Positions 12,862 to 23,196 of a DNA stretch of 64,000 bases are shown piece by piece. Location: NCBI RefSeq assembly GCF_018614055.1, contig NZ_JAGGPB010000006.1, positions 1-64,000 on the forward strand, written 5' to 3'. The notes beneath the pieces are model-generated. The model had not been told where the DNA came from. It saw nothing but the letters and a program-made list of their open reading frames with translations, and made no database searches. The translations under genes and the position numbers were made by a program. Origin of the DNA: Streptomyces sp. ISL-98 (lineage in GTDB: Bacteria > Actinomycetota > Actinomycetes > Streptomycetales > Streptomycetaceae). How positions within the stretch are numbered: the stretch's first letter is position 1; each line of letters starts with the position of its first letter.

Positions 12862-14738
12862 GGTCGGTCGCTTTCGTGGATCTCGTCGAAGCGGATGTGC
12901 GGCGGCGGGGGCATGATCTCCGTCAGCGGATGCCGGAAGGTCAGTACGTCGCCTTCGCCGCCGGCCGGGAAGAAGGCGTGCCTCGGGTAGAAGTCGGCGA
13001 CGCGCCGGTTCTTGGGGGTCTGCCGGTAGCGGGCGACTACGGAGGTGGCCCCGGTGTCGCGGGCGTGCCGCAGCACCCAGGACAGACAGGCCTCCTCGAT
13101 GGACCGGGAGAACACCCGGCAGCTCAACAGGAAGTTGTCGATGCGCAGCAGGTCGCCGTCCCGCCGGGCCAGGACCGCGCCGACCAGGCCGTGATCCCCG
13201 AACCTGTCGCCGGCGTGGACGGCCAGGGCCAGCGCGGCCGGGTCCTTCATGAGGTCGAGTACGTCGCCGGGCTGGAGGCGGTCTGCCGTCAGGTTGAACT
13301 GGTTGGTTCGCAGGGTGAGTTGGGAGATCCGGGGCACCTCGGCCTCGGTGACCGGCCCGATGCGGACGTGGACGCCCAGCTCGCGCAGGTAGTCGTCGGT
13401 CGATGCGAAACTGTCGAGGAAGCTCTTGCGCGCCGTCTCGTCCCGGTATCTCGACGCCCTGACCCGGTCCTCGGACGTCACTTCCCGTACGTCGAACCAG
13501 CCGTCCCGCAGCAGGCTCCGGCGGTGCCACGCCGGTTCGCCGTCGACGTCGACGACCGCGACGCCGGGCAGCTCCCGCCGGACGAGCTCGCGTTCGAAGG
13601 CGCTGTCGTCGACGAAGACGAAACTGTCGACGGACAGGCCGAGGGTCTCGGCGAGGTGGTTCAGGTTGTCGTGCTTGGGCTGCCAGTTCGCGATGATCCG
13701 GACGAAGTCCTGTTCGCGCAGCGCCATGCGAGGGTGCTCGCGCAGCGCCCGGGTCACCAGTTCGGGTTCGTTCTTGCTGACGGCGGCGACGAGGACGCCC
13801 TGCGAACCGAGCTGCCGGATCACCTGCTGGAACGCCAGGAACGCCTCGCCCCGGTAGCCGTCGCCGACCTCGATTCCTTCCACTCCGTCGTCGCCGAGTA
13901 CGCCGCCCCACAGAGTGTTGTCGAGGTCGAGCACGAGGCACTTCTTCGACCGTCCGGTCAACTGCCGGGCCAGGTGCCCGATCTCGGCGGCGTACGCGAA
14001 GAGCAGGTCGTCGGTCAGGTGGGCCTTGGCGTAGGTGCTGAGGCGGTCGTCGCTCACCGGCACGCCCTGGGCGACGATCGGATCCAGGTCCAGTACGACG
14101 ACCGACGGGTTGTCCTCGGCCAGCCTGAGCAGCCGGGTGTTGGCCTCCCGCCAGACCGCGCCCAGCCGGGCCCGGGAGCGGTGGTCCACGAGCTGGCCGG
14201 TGTGGCCGCGCAGCAGCGGCATGGTGTTCAGCACCAGGGTGCCGGGGGTCTCGGCGAACCGAGCGGCGAGCCGTTCGATCAGAGCGATCTTGTCGGCCGC
14301 TGCCCGTTCCACATCCTCGGGGCGCCAGGGAACCGGCACTTCGTCGAACACGATCATCGGGTCCAGTACGCACAGGACGAGGTCCGGGCGTGCCGCGTTC
14401 AGTTTGCCGGCCGGGTCGAGCAAGTCGAACACGTAGTTGTCGAAGTCGGCCAGTACGGTGCGTGCCACCAGGCCGTGCCGGGCCAGCTGGGCGGTCAGGG
14501 CCGGGGCCAGTGCCCCGAGGGTGCCGTGCCCGGTGACGCCGATCGTGACGAGCGGCGTTCCGGGGTGGGCCTTGGAGATCTCCTCCGTGTCGAGCCGGGC
14601 GAGAAGCCGCCCGGCTCTCAGCAGTTCCGCGCCCGAGAGCCGGGCCACCAGCTCGCCCGCCCTCGGGTACTCCGCTACGAGACGACCCGCGTCGGCCAGG
14701 TCGCGCAGCTCGGCCGCGGCCGAAGCGTCAGCGGACAC
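12858..14738 (-). CDS. FkbH-like HAD-superfamily acyltransferase/phosphatase
   Basis: The protein (about 626 residues) has an N-terminal SGNH-like region, a central HAD domain with the DxDxT catalytic motif in VLDLDNTLWGG, and a C-terminal GNAT-like domain ending near the ACP gene. This is the architecture of FkbH proteins, which dephosphorylate 1,3-bisphosphoglycerate and load D-glyceryl onto an ACP. I chose GTG 14738 because AGGAGG lies five bases upstream; GTG 14744, which overlaps the exporter stop as GTGA, has that AGGAGG touching it and is the alternative. The FkbG/FkbI/FkbK-type partners needed for methoxymalonyl-ACP are not in the window, which favours use of the glyceryl unit itself or a simple derivative. 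Confidence 0.9.
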   Translation of the reverse strand: MSADASAAAELRDLADAGRLVAEYPRAGELVARLSGAELLRAGRLLARLDTEEISKAHPGTPLVTIGVTGHGTLGALAPALTAQLARHGLVARTVLADFDNYVFDLLDPAGKLNAARPDLVLCVLDPMIVFDEVPVPWRPEDVERAAADKIALIERLAARFAETPGTLVLNTMPLLRGHTGQLVDHRSRARLGAVWREANTRLLRLAEDNPSVVVLDLDPIVAQGVPVSDDRLSTYAKAHLTDDLLFAYAAEIGHLARQLTGRSKKCLVLDLDNTLWGGVLGDDGVEGIEVGDGYRGEAFLAFQQVIRQLGSQGVLVAAVSKNEPELVTRALREHPRMALREQDFVRIIANWQPKHDNLNHLAETLGLSVDSFVFVDDSAFERELVRRELPGVAVVDVDGEPAWHRRSLLRDGWFDVREVTSEDRVRASRYRDETARKSFLDSFASTDDYLRELGVHVRIGPVTEAEVPRISQLTLRTNQFNLTADRLQPGDVLDLMKDPAALALAVHAGDRFGDHGLVGAVLARRDGDLLRIDNFLLSCRVFSRSIEEACLSWVLRHARDTGATSVVARYRQTPKNRRVADFYPRHAFFPAGGEGDVLTFRHPLTEIMPPPPHIRFDEIHESDRP

Positions 14739-14740
14739 GT

Positions 14741-16825
14741 TCACCTCCTCGGCTGTTCCGCGCCCGGCGGGGGCGGCGGAGGGGCACCGCCACCACCCAG
14801 GACCTGCAGCGGGGGCGGGCCGTCGGGGCCGCCGAAGGCCCCGTCCGGGGGCGGCGGCAGCATCTGGCCCATGCCGCCGGGCGGGGGGCCGCCGAAGTGC
14901 TGTGGTCCACCGGCGAACTGGGGGGCGGGTTCCTCGCGTGCGGGGGGCGGCGCCGCGAACTGGGTGCGGTAGAGCTCCGCGTAGAGCCCGCCGGCCAGCA
15001 GCAGGTCCTCGTGGATGCCCTGCTCCCGGATTTCGCCGTCCTCGACGACCAGGATCTGGTCGGCCTCGCGGATGGTGGACAGCCGGTGGGCGATCACCAG
15101 GGACGTCCGGCCTGCGAGTGCGGTCTTCAGCGCCCGCTGGACGGCCGCTTCCGACTCCGAGTCCAGGTGCGCGGTGGCCTCGTCCAGGACAACGACGGAG
15201 GGGGCCTTGAGGAGCAGCCGGGCCAGGGCGATCCGCTGCTTCTCGCCACCGGACAGCCGGTAGCCGCGGTCACCGACGATCGTGTCCAGGCCGTCGGGCA
15301 GGGACGAGATCAGGTCCCAGATCTGCGCCGACTTGCACGCCTCGGTCAGTTCGTCCTCGCTCGCCTCCGGCCGGGCGTACATCAGGTTGGTCCGGAGGGT
15401 GTCGTGGAACAGGTGCGCGTCCTGGGTGACCATGCCGATGGTGTCGCGCAGGGACTCCATGGTGAGGTCGCGGGCATCGACGCCGTCGATCCGCACGGTG
15501 CCCGAGGTGGGGTCGTACAGGCGGGGCACCAGGTGCGTGATGGTCGTCTTGCCGGCGCCGGAGGGTCCGACCAGCGCGGTGAGCTTGCCCGCGGGCACCT
15601 TGAAGGTCAGGTCCTTCAGGGTCAGGGCGTTGTCCTTGCGGACCTGTGAGGGGAGGGCGATCGACTCCAGTGAGGCGAGCGAGACGTCGGCGGCGGCCGG
15701 GTAGCGGAAGCTCACGCCCTCGAACTCGATCTCCGGGGCGGCCGAGGCGCGGCCCGGGAGCGCCTCGGCGTCGGGCTTCTCCGCGATCAGCGGCTTGAGG
15801 TCGAGCAGTTCGAAGAGCCGGTCGAAGCTGACGAGTGCGGTCATCACGTTGGCCTGCACGCTGGACAGCTGGTTGATCGGCCCGAAGAGCCGGGTGAGCA
15901 GCGCGGCCAGGGCGACCAGGGTGCCGATCTCGAAGGCTCCGTGGATGACGAGCGTGCCGCCGACTCCGTACACGACGGCGGTGGCGAGGGTCGCCAGCAG
16001 GGTGACCGAGACCAGGAGCATGCGGCCGTAGACGAAGTTGAGTACGCCGATGTCCCGGACGCGGGCGGCCCGGCCGCGGAACAGCTTCGTCTCCTGCTCG
16101 GGCCGGCCGTACAGCTTGGCCAGCAGGGCGCCCGCCACGTTGAACCGCTCGTGCATGAGCGTGCCCATCTCGGCGTTCTGCTCCATCGATTCCCGCATGA
16201 GCCGCTGCATTCTGCGGCCGATGATCTTGCCGGGGAGGACGAAGAACGGCAGAACCACGAGGGCGACGAGGGTGATCACCCAGGAGAGGTAGAACATCGC
16301 GCCGAGCACGAGGAGCAGTGCCAGCGCGCCGGACACGACGGTCGACAGCAGGGTGGTGAGGGCCTGTTGTGCCCCGACCACGTCGGTGTTCAGCCTGCTG
16401 ACCAGGGCGCCGGTCTGCGCGCGGGTGAAGAACGCGAGCGGCTGGCGCTGCACGTGCTCGAAGACCTCTGTCCGCAGGTCGTAGACCAGTCCCTCGCTGA
16501 TGCGGGCGGAGTACAGACTCTGGGTGAACGCCGCCGCCGTTTCCAGCAGGGCAAGGCCGACGACCGCGAAGGTCACCGCGAGGACGACCCCGGTGTCCCG
16601 GGGGACGATTCCGTTGTCGATGAGGACCTTGAAGAGAAAGGGAGTCGCGACTGTGATCACCGCTTCGAGCGTGGTGATGAACAGAAGGAATCCCACGGTC
16701 CGGCGGTAGGGCTTGATGTACGGGAGGATCCGCGGCACGGTGCCGGGTTTTATCTTCTGGCGGGTCAGCCCGGAATCCGAGCCGAACCCGTGCATCACCA
16801 TTGTTGGCCCCGGGCCTCCAATCAT
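14741..16825 (-). CDS. ABC exporter (fused membrane and ATPase domains), cluster-linked
   Basis: The 694-residue protein has about six membrane helices in residues 40-340 and one nucleotide-binding domain with Walker A GPSGAGKT, signature LSGGEKQR and Walker B VVVLDEAT. It is a type IV half-exporter and would work as a homodimer. The last 70 or so residues form an unusual Pro/Gly-rich tail with runs such as PPPPP and GGGG. Start ATG 16825 has GGAG upstream. It sits between mbtH and the FkbH gene in the NRPS operon and overlaps the downstream gene, so peptide export or self-protection is the likely role; exporters of this type occur in glycopeptide clusters. Confidence 0.93.
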   Translation of the reverse strand: MIGGPGPTMVMHGFGSDSGLTRQKIKPGTVPRILPYIKPYRRTVGFLLFITTLEAVITVATPFLFKVLIDNGIVPRDTGVVLAVTFAVVGLALLETAAAFTQSLYSARISEGLVYDLRTEVFEHVQRQPLAFFTRAQTGALVSRLNTDVVGAQQALTTLLSTVVSGALALLLVLGAMFYLSWVITLVALVVLPFFVLPGKIIGRRMQRLMRESMEQNAEMGTLMHERFNVAGALLAKLYGRPEQETKLFRGRAARVRDIGVLNFVYGRMLLVSVTLLATLATAVVYGVGGTLVIHGAFEIGTLVALAALLTRLFGPINQLSSVQANVMTALVSFDRLFELLDLKPLIAEKPDAEALPGRASAAPEIEFEGVSFRYPAAADVSLASLESIALPSQVRKDNALTLKDLTFKVPAGKLTALVGPSGAGKTTITHLVPRLYDPTSGTVRIDGVDARDLTMESLRDTIGMVTQDAHLFHDTLRTNLMYARPEASEDELTEACKSAQIWDLISSLPDGLDTIVGDRGYRLSGGEKQRIALARLLLKAPSVVVLDEATAHLDSESEAAVQRALKTALAGRTSLVIAHRLSTIREADQILVVEDGEIREQGIHEDLLLAGGLYAELYRTQFAAPPPAREEPAPQFAGGPQHFGGPPPGGMGQMLPPPPDGAFGGPDGPPPLQVLGGGGAPPPPPPGAEQPRR

Positions 16826-16882
16826 GGCTCCGAAACCTCCTTATCCGTTTGAGTAATCGGATACGCCTTTTTTATTCGGGTC

Positions 16883-16932
16883 CTTCGAAGCCGACCGGGT
16901 AACGCTCAAGGCTTCCCCGGTCGACTTCGAAG
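16883..16932 (-). terminator. Hairpin between mbtH and the ABC exporter gene (attenuator or terminator)
   Basis: The left arm at 16883-16899 and right arm at 16915-16932 pair over 17 positions with one mismatch, with a loop of about 15 bases. It begins 6 bases after the mbtH stop. No T run follows on the minus strand, so it may act as partial terminator, processing site or 3' stabiliser, letting mbtH be made in excess of the large genes downstream. Confidence 0.6.
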
Positions 16933-16937
16933 AGCCG

Positions 16938-17162
16938 TTATTCGGCGCGCTCGTACTGCTTCATTTCCTCGATGAGGCTCTTCGGGCGCATGTCCGTCCA
17001 GTTCTCCTCGATGTAGTCGAGGCACGCCTGTCGGGCGTTCTCACCGAAGGCGATTTCCCAGCCCGGCGGGACATCGGCGAAGGTCGGCCAGAGGGAGTAC
17101 TGACCCTCGTCGTTGATGAGCGCGTAAAAGGTCCCGTCTTCGTTGTCGAATGGATTCGCCAT
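16938..17162 (-). CDS. MbtH-like protein, NRPS adenylation partner
   Basis: The 74-residue protein has the family hallmarks: N-terminal NPFDNEDG, the central SLWP...VPPGW segment, and a C-terminal WTDMRP. MbtH-like proteins bind A domains and are often needed for their folding and activity, including Hpg- and Tyr-activating domains. ATG 17162 gives the normal family length; the longer reading frame upstream is not expected to be translated because it contains the regulatory boxes. It is the first gene of the NRPS operon, behind two StrR-type boxes. Confidence 0.97.
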   Translation of the reverse strand: MANPFDNEDGTFYALINDEGQYSLWPTFADVPPGWEIAFGENARQACLDYIEENWTDMRPKSLIEEMKQYERAE

Positions 17163-17275
17163 GTTCACCCTCCCGTGGAGCCAAGCCGACTCGATAAACG
17201 CGCGGAATTTGGCACTGTGCCACTGCGGAGCGATCGTAGTTGCCGCAATCTGGCCGGACAAGGAGCGGTGCGGCC

Positions 17276-17304
17276 GTCCAACCAGCCGATTCCGGCACTT
17301 GGAC
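17276..17304. promoter_or_regulatory. StrR/Bbr-type box GTCCAA-N17-TTGGAC, copy 1
   Basis: A perfect inverted repeat with GTCCAA at 17276-17281 and TTGGAC at 17299-17304. The same half-sites and spacing recur at 17325 and 25622. Bbr and Tei15*-type StrR regulators of glycopeptide clusters bind sites of this kind. It lies in the divergent region between mbtH (minus) and the response regulator (plus). Confidence 0.82.
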
Positions 17305-17324
17305 GCGTGCGTTCCGGAAATGCT

Positions 17325-17353
17325 GTCCAACTGACCGGCAGAGCCACTTGGAC
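17325..17353. promoter_or_regulatory. StrR/Bbr-type box GTCCAA-N17-TTGGAC, copy 2
   Basis: GTCCAA at 17325-17330 and TTGGAC at 17348-17353 with 17 bases between, centred 49 bp (about 4.7 helical turns) from copy 1. Two adjacent sites suggest cooperative binding in front of the mbtH-exporter-fkbH-ACP-NRPS operon, with possible action on the divergent regulator gene. Confidence 0.82.
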
Positions 17354-17414
17354 GCGAGTTCGGAATCGGTACGATTTCTTTTGATTCCCTATTCGGCCGG
17401 CTCGGTGGACGCGC

Positions 17415-17443
17415 GGGCTTCCGGGCTTCCGGGCTTCCGGGCT
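17415..17443. repeat. 8-bp tandem repeat GGGCTTCC, about 3.5 copies
   Basis: Three full GGGCTTCC units and a partial fourth follow one another in the non-coding stretch between the StrR-type boxes and the response regulator start. Such a unit could vary in copy number and change promoter spacing; no function is shown by sequence. Confidence 0.7.
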
Positions 17444-17547
17444 CGCAGGATCCTGGACGAAACCCTGCTGAAACCGGGTAGGGAGCATCCTGGACCAGCT
17501 TTTCAAGATGATCTTGCCGGGAGCGCAAGGCGGAGAGAGGACGACAG

Positions 17548-18201
17548 GTGCGGGTTCTCGTGGTGGAGGACGACGAGGAGATGGCGCAGACAGTGGCCGT
17601 CGGTCTGCGCCGGGCGCGGATGGCCGTCGATGTGGCGTTCGACGGCCAGGAGGGGCTCGACCGCGCGCTGTTCAGCGACTACGACGTGATCGTGCTCGAC
17701 CGGGACCTGCCCGGGATGCATGGCGACGACGTCTGCGCCGAGCTGATCGCGTCGGGGTGCCGGAGCCGCGTGCTGATGCTGACCGCCGCGGCGACGGCGG
17801 AGGCCCTGGTCGACGGGCTCAGCCTGGGCGCCGACGACTACCTCGCCAAGCCGTTCGACTTCCCGGTCCTGGTCGCGCGGATCGGTGCGCTGGCCCGCCG
17901 CAGTCATCCGCTCATGCCACCGGTGATCCGCCACGGTGACCTCGAGGTCGACACAGCCCGGCGCAAGGCCAGCCGGGGTGGCCGCCAACTGGACCTCGCC
18001 CCCAAGGAGTTCGGGGTCCTGGAGTTACTGGCGAGCTCCAAGGGCCGGGCCGTATCCGCCGAGGAACTCCTGGAACGGGTGTGGGACGAGGCCGCCGACC
18101 CGTTCACCAGCGCCGTGAAGATCACTGTCAGCCGGCTGCGGGCCAAGCTCGGGAATCCCCCGGTCATCGAGACCGTGGCCAAGAGCGGGTACCGGATCTG
18201 A
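17548..18201 (+). CDS. OmpR/VanR-type response regulator without adjacent kinase
   Basis: The 217-residue protein has a receiver domain (acidic pair at Glu7-Asp8-Asp9, phospho-acceptor Asp51 in VLDRDLPG, Lys in AKPFDFP) and a C-terminal winged helix ending in a typical VAKSGYRI segment. GTG 17548 follows GGAGAGAGG. No histidine kinase is next to it; its 3' end faces the hydrolase gene 16 bases away. Residue 160 is encoded by TTA (18025-18027), suggesting bldA control. Position inside the cluster suggests a pathway role, comparable with the VanR-like regulators of glycopeptide clusters. Confidence 0.93.
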   Translation: MRVLVVEDDEEMAQTVAVGLRRARMAVDVAFDGQEGLDRALFSDYDVIVLDRDLPGMHGDDVCAELIASGCRSRVLMLTAAATAEALVDGLSLGADDYLAKPFDFPVLVARIGALARRSHPLMPPVIRHGDLEVDTARRKASRGGRQLDLAPKEFGVLELLASSKGRAVSAEELLERVWDEAADPFTSAVKITVSRLRAKLGNPPVIETVAKSGYRI

Positions 18202-18217
18202 GGGAACCGGTCGGCCC

Positions 18218-19033
18218 TCAGGCGTTTTGTTCGTGGTTGGCGAAGAAGTCGATGATCGCGGCATTCACGGCGTCGGGCCTCTCCAGGTATCCGTAGTGAC
18301 CGCAGTCGGCGATCTCGGTGTACGTGGCGCCGGGGATGCTCTCCGCGACCTCGCGCGGCAGATGTGGGCGGACGATCAGGTCGTCCCGGAATCCGATGAC
18401 GAGGCACGGGCAGCTGATCTGCCGGTAGTGCGGGAGCCGGTTCGGGATCACATCAAGAGCCAGCTGCCCGCGGAATCCGGACGGGTCGATCATCGACATC
18501 TCGAAGACGCTGAGCCAGTCCCGGAGTTGCTCCTCATCGTTGAGCGTCCGCGGTGACAGGTTCTGGAGGGCGTGTACGTAAGCCGCGTAGCGGGGCGGGA
18601 CCTTGACCTCGCTGTCGCTCAGTTCCAGGTCGGCGGCCGACATGGCGGCGATCAGCGCGTCGGCCCTCCCGCTGCTCGCCATCAGTACGGCCTGCCGGAC
18701 GAGTTCGGGCCTCGCCACGAGGAGTTCCTGGACGATGATCCCGCCCAGCGAGTAGCCCACCACCCGGCACGGTCCCGTCCCCAGGTACTCGATGAGGCCG
18801 GCGACGTCCGACACCATGTCATCGAGGGTGAACCCCTCCGGACACTGGTCGGTCGGCGGGATCCCCCGGTTGTCGAGCGTGATCACCCGGTAGCCCGCCG
18901 CCTTCAGAGCGGGCACCTGGTGTGCCCGCCAGACCCGTCCCGGGGCTCCGGTGCCCGTAACCATCACGACCGGCTCACCGGAGCCGTAATCGTCGAAGCT
19001 GAGATTGATCCCGTTGATACGCACGACCGGCAT
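18218..19033 (-). CDS. Alpha/beta-hydrolase, possible type II thioesterase or editing hydrolase
   Basis: The 271-residue protein has an oxyanion-type GTGAPG segment near the N-terminus, the nucleophile elbow GYSLGG (Ser), an acid in the FRDDLIV loop and the catalytic His in DCGHYGYLE. ATG 19033 follows a GGAGGGAGA site. It is the last gene after dpgD, 113 bases downstream. The fold matches proline iminopeptidase/haloperoxidase-like hydrolases; related hydrolases in glycopeptide clusters release amino acids from carrier proteins. Possible roles are hydrolysis of a CoA or PCP thioester, or proofreading; the substrate is not evident. Confidence 0.85.
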   Translation of the reverse strand: MPVVRINGINLSFDDYGSGEPVVMVTGTGAPGRVWRAHQVPALKAAGYRVITLDNRGIPPTDQCPEGFTLDDMVSDVAGLIEYLGTGPCRVVGYSLGGIIVQELLVARPELVRQAVLMASSGRADALIAAMSAADLELSDSEVKVPPRYAAYVHALQNLSPRTLNDEEQLRDWLSVFEMSMIDPSGFRGQLALDVIPNRLPHYRQISCPCLVIGFRDDLIVRPHLPREVAESIPGATYTEIADCGHYGYLERPDAVNAAIIDFFANHEQNA

Positions 19034-19146
19034 GCGCTTCTCCCTCCACGTACCGAAACTTCCCACGGCCGGGCGCCGGGTACCGGCCTGGCCGGGCCCG
19101 TCGGCGGGCCGGACTCGCACACCCACCGACGGCCCCGGCACTGCGC

Positions 19147-21916
<2,770 letters not shown>

Positions 21917-21939
21917 GTCGCCTGTCTCTCTCCCGGTGG

Positions 21940-23112
21940 TCACCACTGGACCAGCGCCGTCTCGAGTGTGGATCCGGGCCCCATGGTCATGAGGACGCCG
22001 TAGTCGCCGGGTTGGGCGACCTTTTCGTCGAGGAGCCTCTCGTACGAGAAGAGGAAGGAACCGCTCGACACATTTCCGTAGTCACGCAGCACCTCGACGG
22101 TGTGCCGCAAGGCGTGGCGGGTCAGCCCGAGGTTGACGATCACGGCGTCGATCACTTTCTTGCCGCCGGAGTGGACCAGCCAGTGGCCGATGTCGCTCCT
22201 GCGCAGACCCGTCCCCTGGAGCAGTCGGTCGACGACTAGTTCGGCGTGCGCGCCCACGACATAGGGGATCTGCGGATCGAGGAAGAAGCTGAACCGGCTC
22301 TGCGTCGCGTCCCAGTCGTAGCGCATGGCGCCCACTGCTTCCGGGATGATGCAGCTGGCGAATTTGAGGATGCTCGGGCCCTCGGGTATGCCTGAAGCCG
22401 CGTCCTCCGTGCCCGAGACGAGGGCTATGGCACCGGCGCCGTCGCCGAACAGACTGTTCACGACCGCGGTCCGCATGGTCGAGTCCATCGCGTACGCGGC
22501 GGAGCAGGCCTCCGCGCAGAGCACGACGGCGAGTTCGCCGGGGTGTGCGCTGGACCAGCCGGACACCACGTTGAGGGCGTTGAGGCCGGCGTTGCAGCCC
22601 ATGCCGACGATGTCGGAGCGGCTGCAGTGCCGGTCGATGCCCAGTTCGCGGATCATCAGGGCGCTGAGGCCGGGGGTGAGGAATCCGGTGGAGGTCACAC
22701 AGCACAGGTGACGCAGGTCGGAGAGATCGGCGCCCGCCCGCTTCAGGCAGGCGCGCAGGGCCTCGGTGCCCATTTCGATCGCCAGGGCCTTGTGCTTGGC
22801 GAGGAGTTCCCCCTGCGGCTCCGAAACACGCTCGCCGTCCGCGTTCTGCGGAGGAAGTGTGAGGTGGCGTTGCTCGATCGCACTGTTGAGGAAGACCGAG
22901 CGGATTCGGGGGTCGCTGATGTCGAAGGCGTCGAGGACCTCTTGCTGCGAGAGCGAGGTACCGGTCGAGGCTGTGCCCACTCCTACGATGCGCGGCGCGA
23001 GAGGTGTATGCACACCTTGAGCGCCCCATATCGACGGGTCGGTGTCCGTAATCTCCGCGCCCGAAAGTACCGGACGGTCAATGTTGATGGTCAACGGAAA
23101 GTCCACCCCCAC
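21940..23112 (-). CDS. dpgA: DpgA, type III polyketide synthase for Dpg
   Basis: The 390-residue protein is a chalcone synthase-fold enzyme. The nucleophile Cys is in GMGCNAGLN (about residue 173), the His in WLVHSGGKK and the Asn in DYGNVSSGS, completing the Cys-His-Asn triad. DpgA condenses four malonyl-CoA units into the precursor of 3,5-dihydroxyphenylacetyl-CoA. The start is GTG 23112 or GTG 23106; both leave about 84 bases to the fusion gene upstream, and neither has a clearly better ribosome site. Confidence 0.96.
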   Translation of the reverse strand: MGVDFPLTINIDRPVLSGAEITDTDPSIWGAQGVHTPLAPRIVGVGTASTGTSLSQQEVLDAFDISDPRIRSVFLNSAIEQRHLTLPPQNADGERVSEPQGELLAKHKALAIEMGTEALRACLKRAGADLSDLRHLCCVTSTGFLTPGLSALMIRELGIDRHCSRSDIVGMGCNAGLNALNVVSGWSSAHPGELAVVLCAEACSAAYAMDSTMRTAVVNSLFGDGAGAIALVSGTEDAASGIPEGPSILKFASCIIPEAVGAMRYDWDATQSRFSFFLDPQIPYVVGAHAELVVDRLLQGTGLRRSDIGHWLVHSGGKKVIDAVIVNLGLTRHALRHTVEVLRDYGNVSSGSFLFSYERLLDEKVAQPGDYGVLMTMGPGSTLETALVQW

Positions 23113-23196
23113 GTACGCGGCTTGCTCCGCGGTCTTTGCGTGATCCTGCTTCCGGCCACTCTCTTAGCCTTTCTCGGGATAGGTTTCCGGGTGGTT

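Noticed and set aside
16938..17528. A 196-residue protein extending MbtH upstream
   Set aside because: The extension crosses both regulatory boxes and lacks homology to the family; ATG 17162 gives the normal 74 residues.
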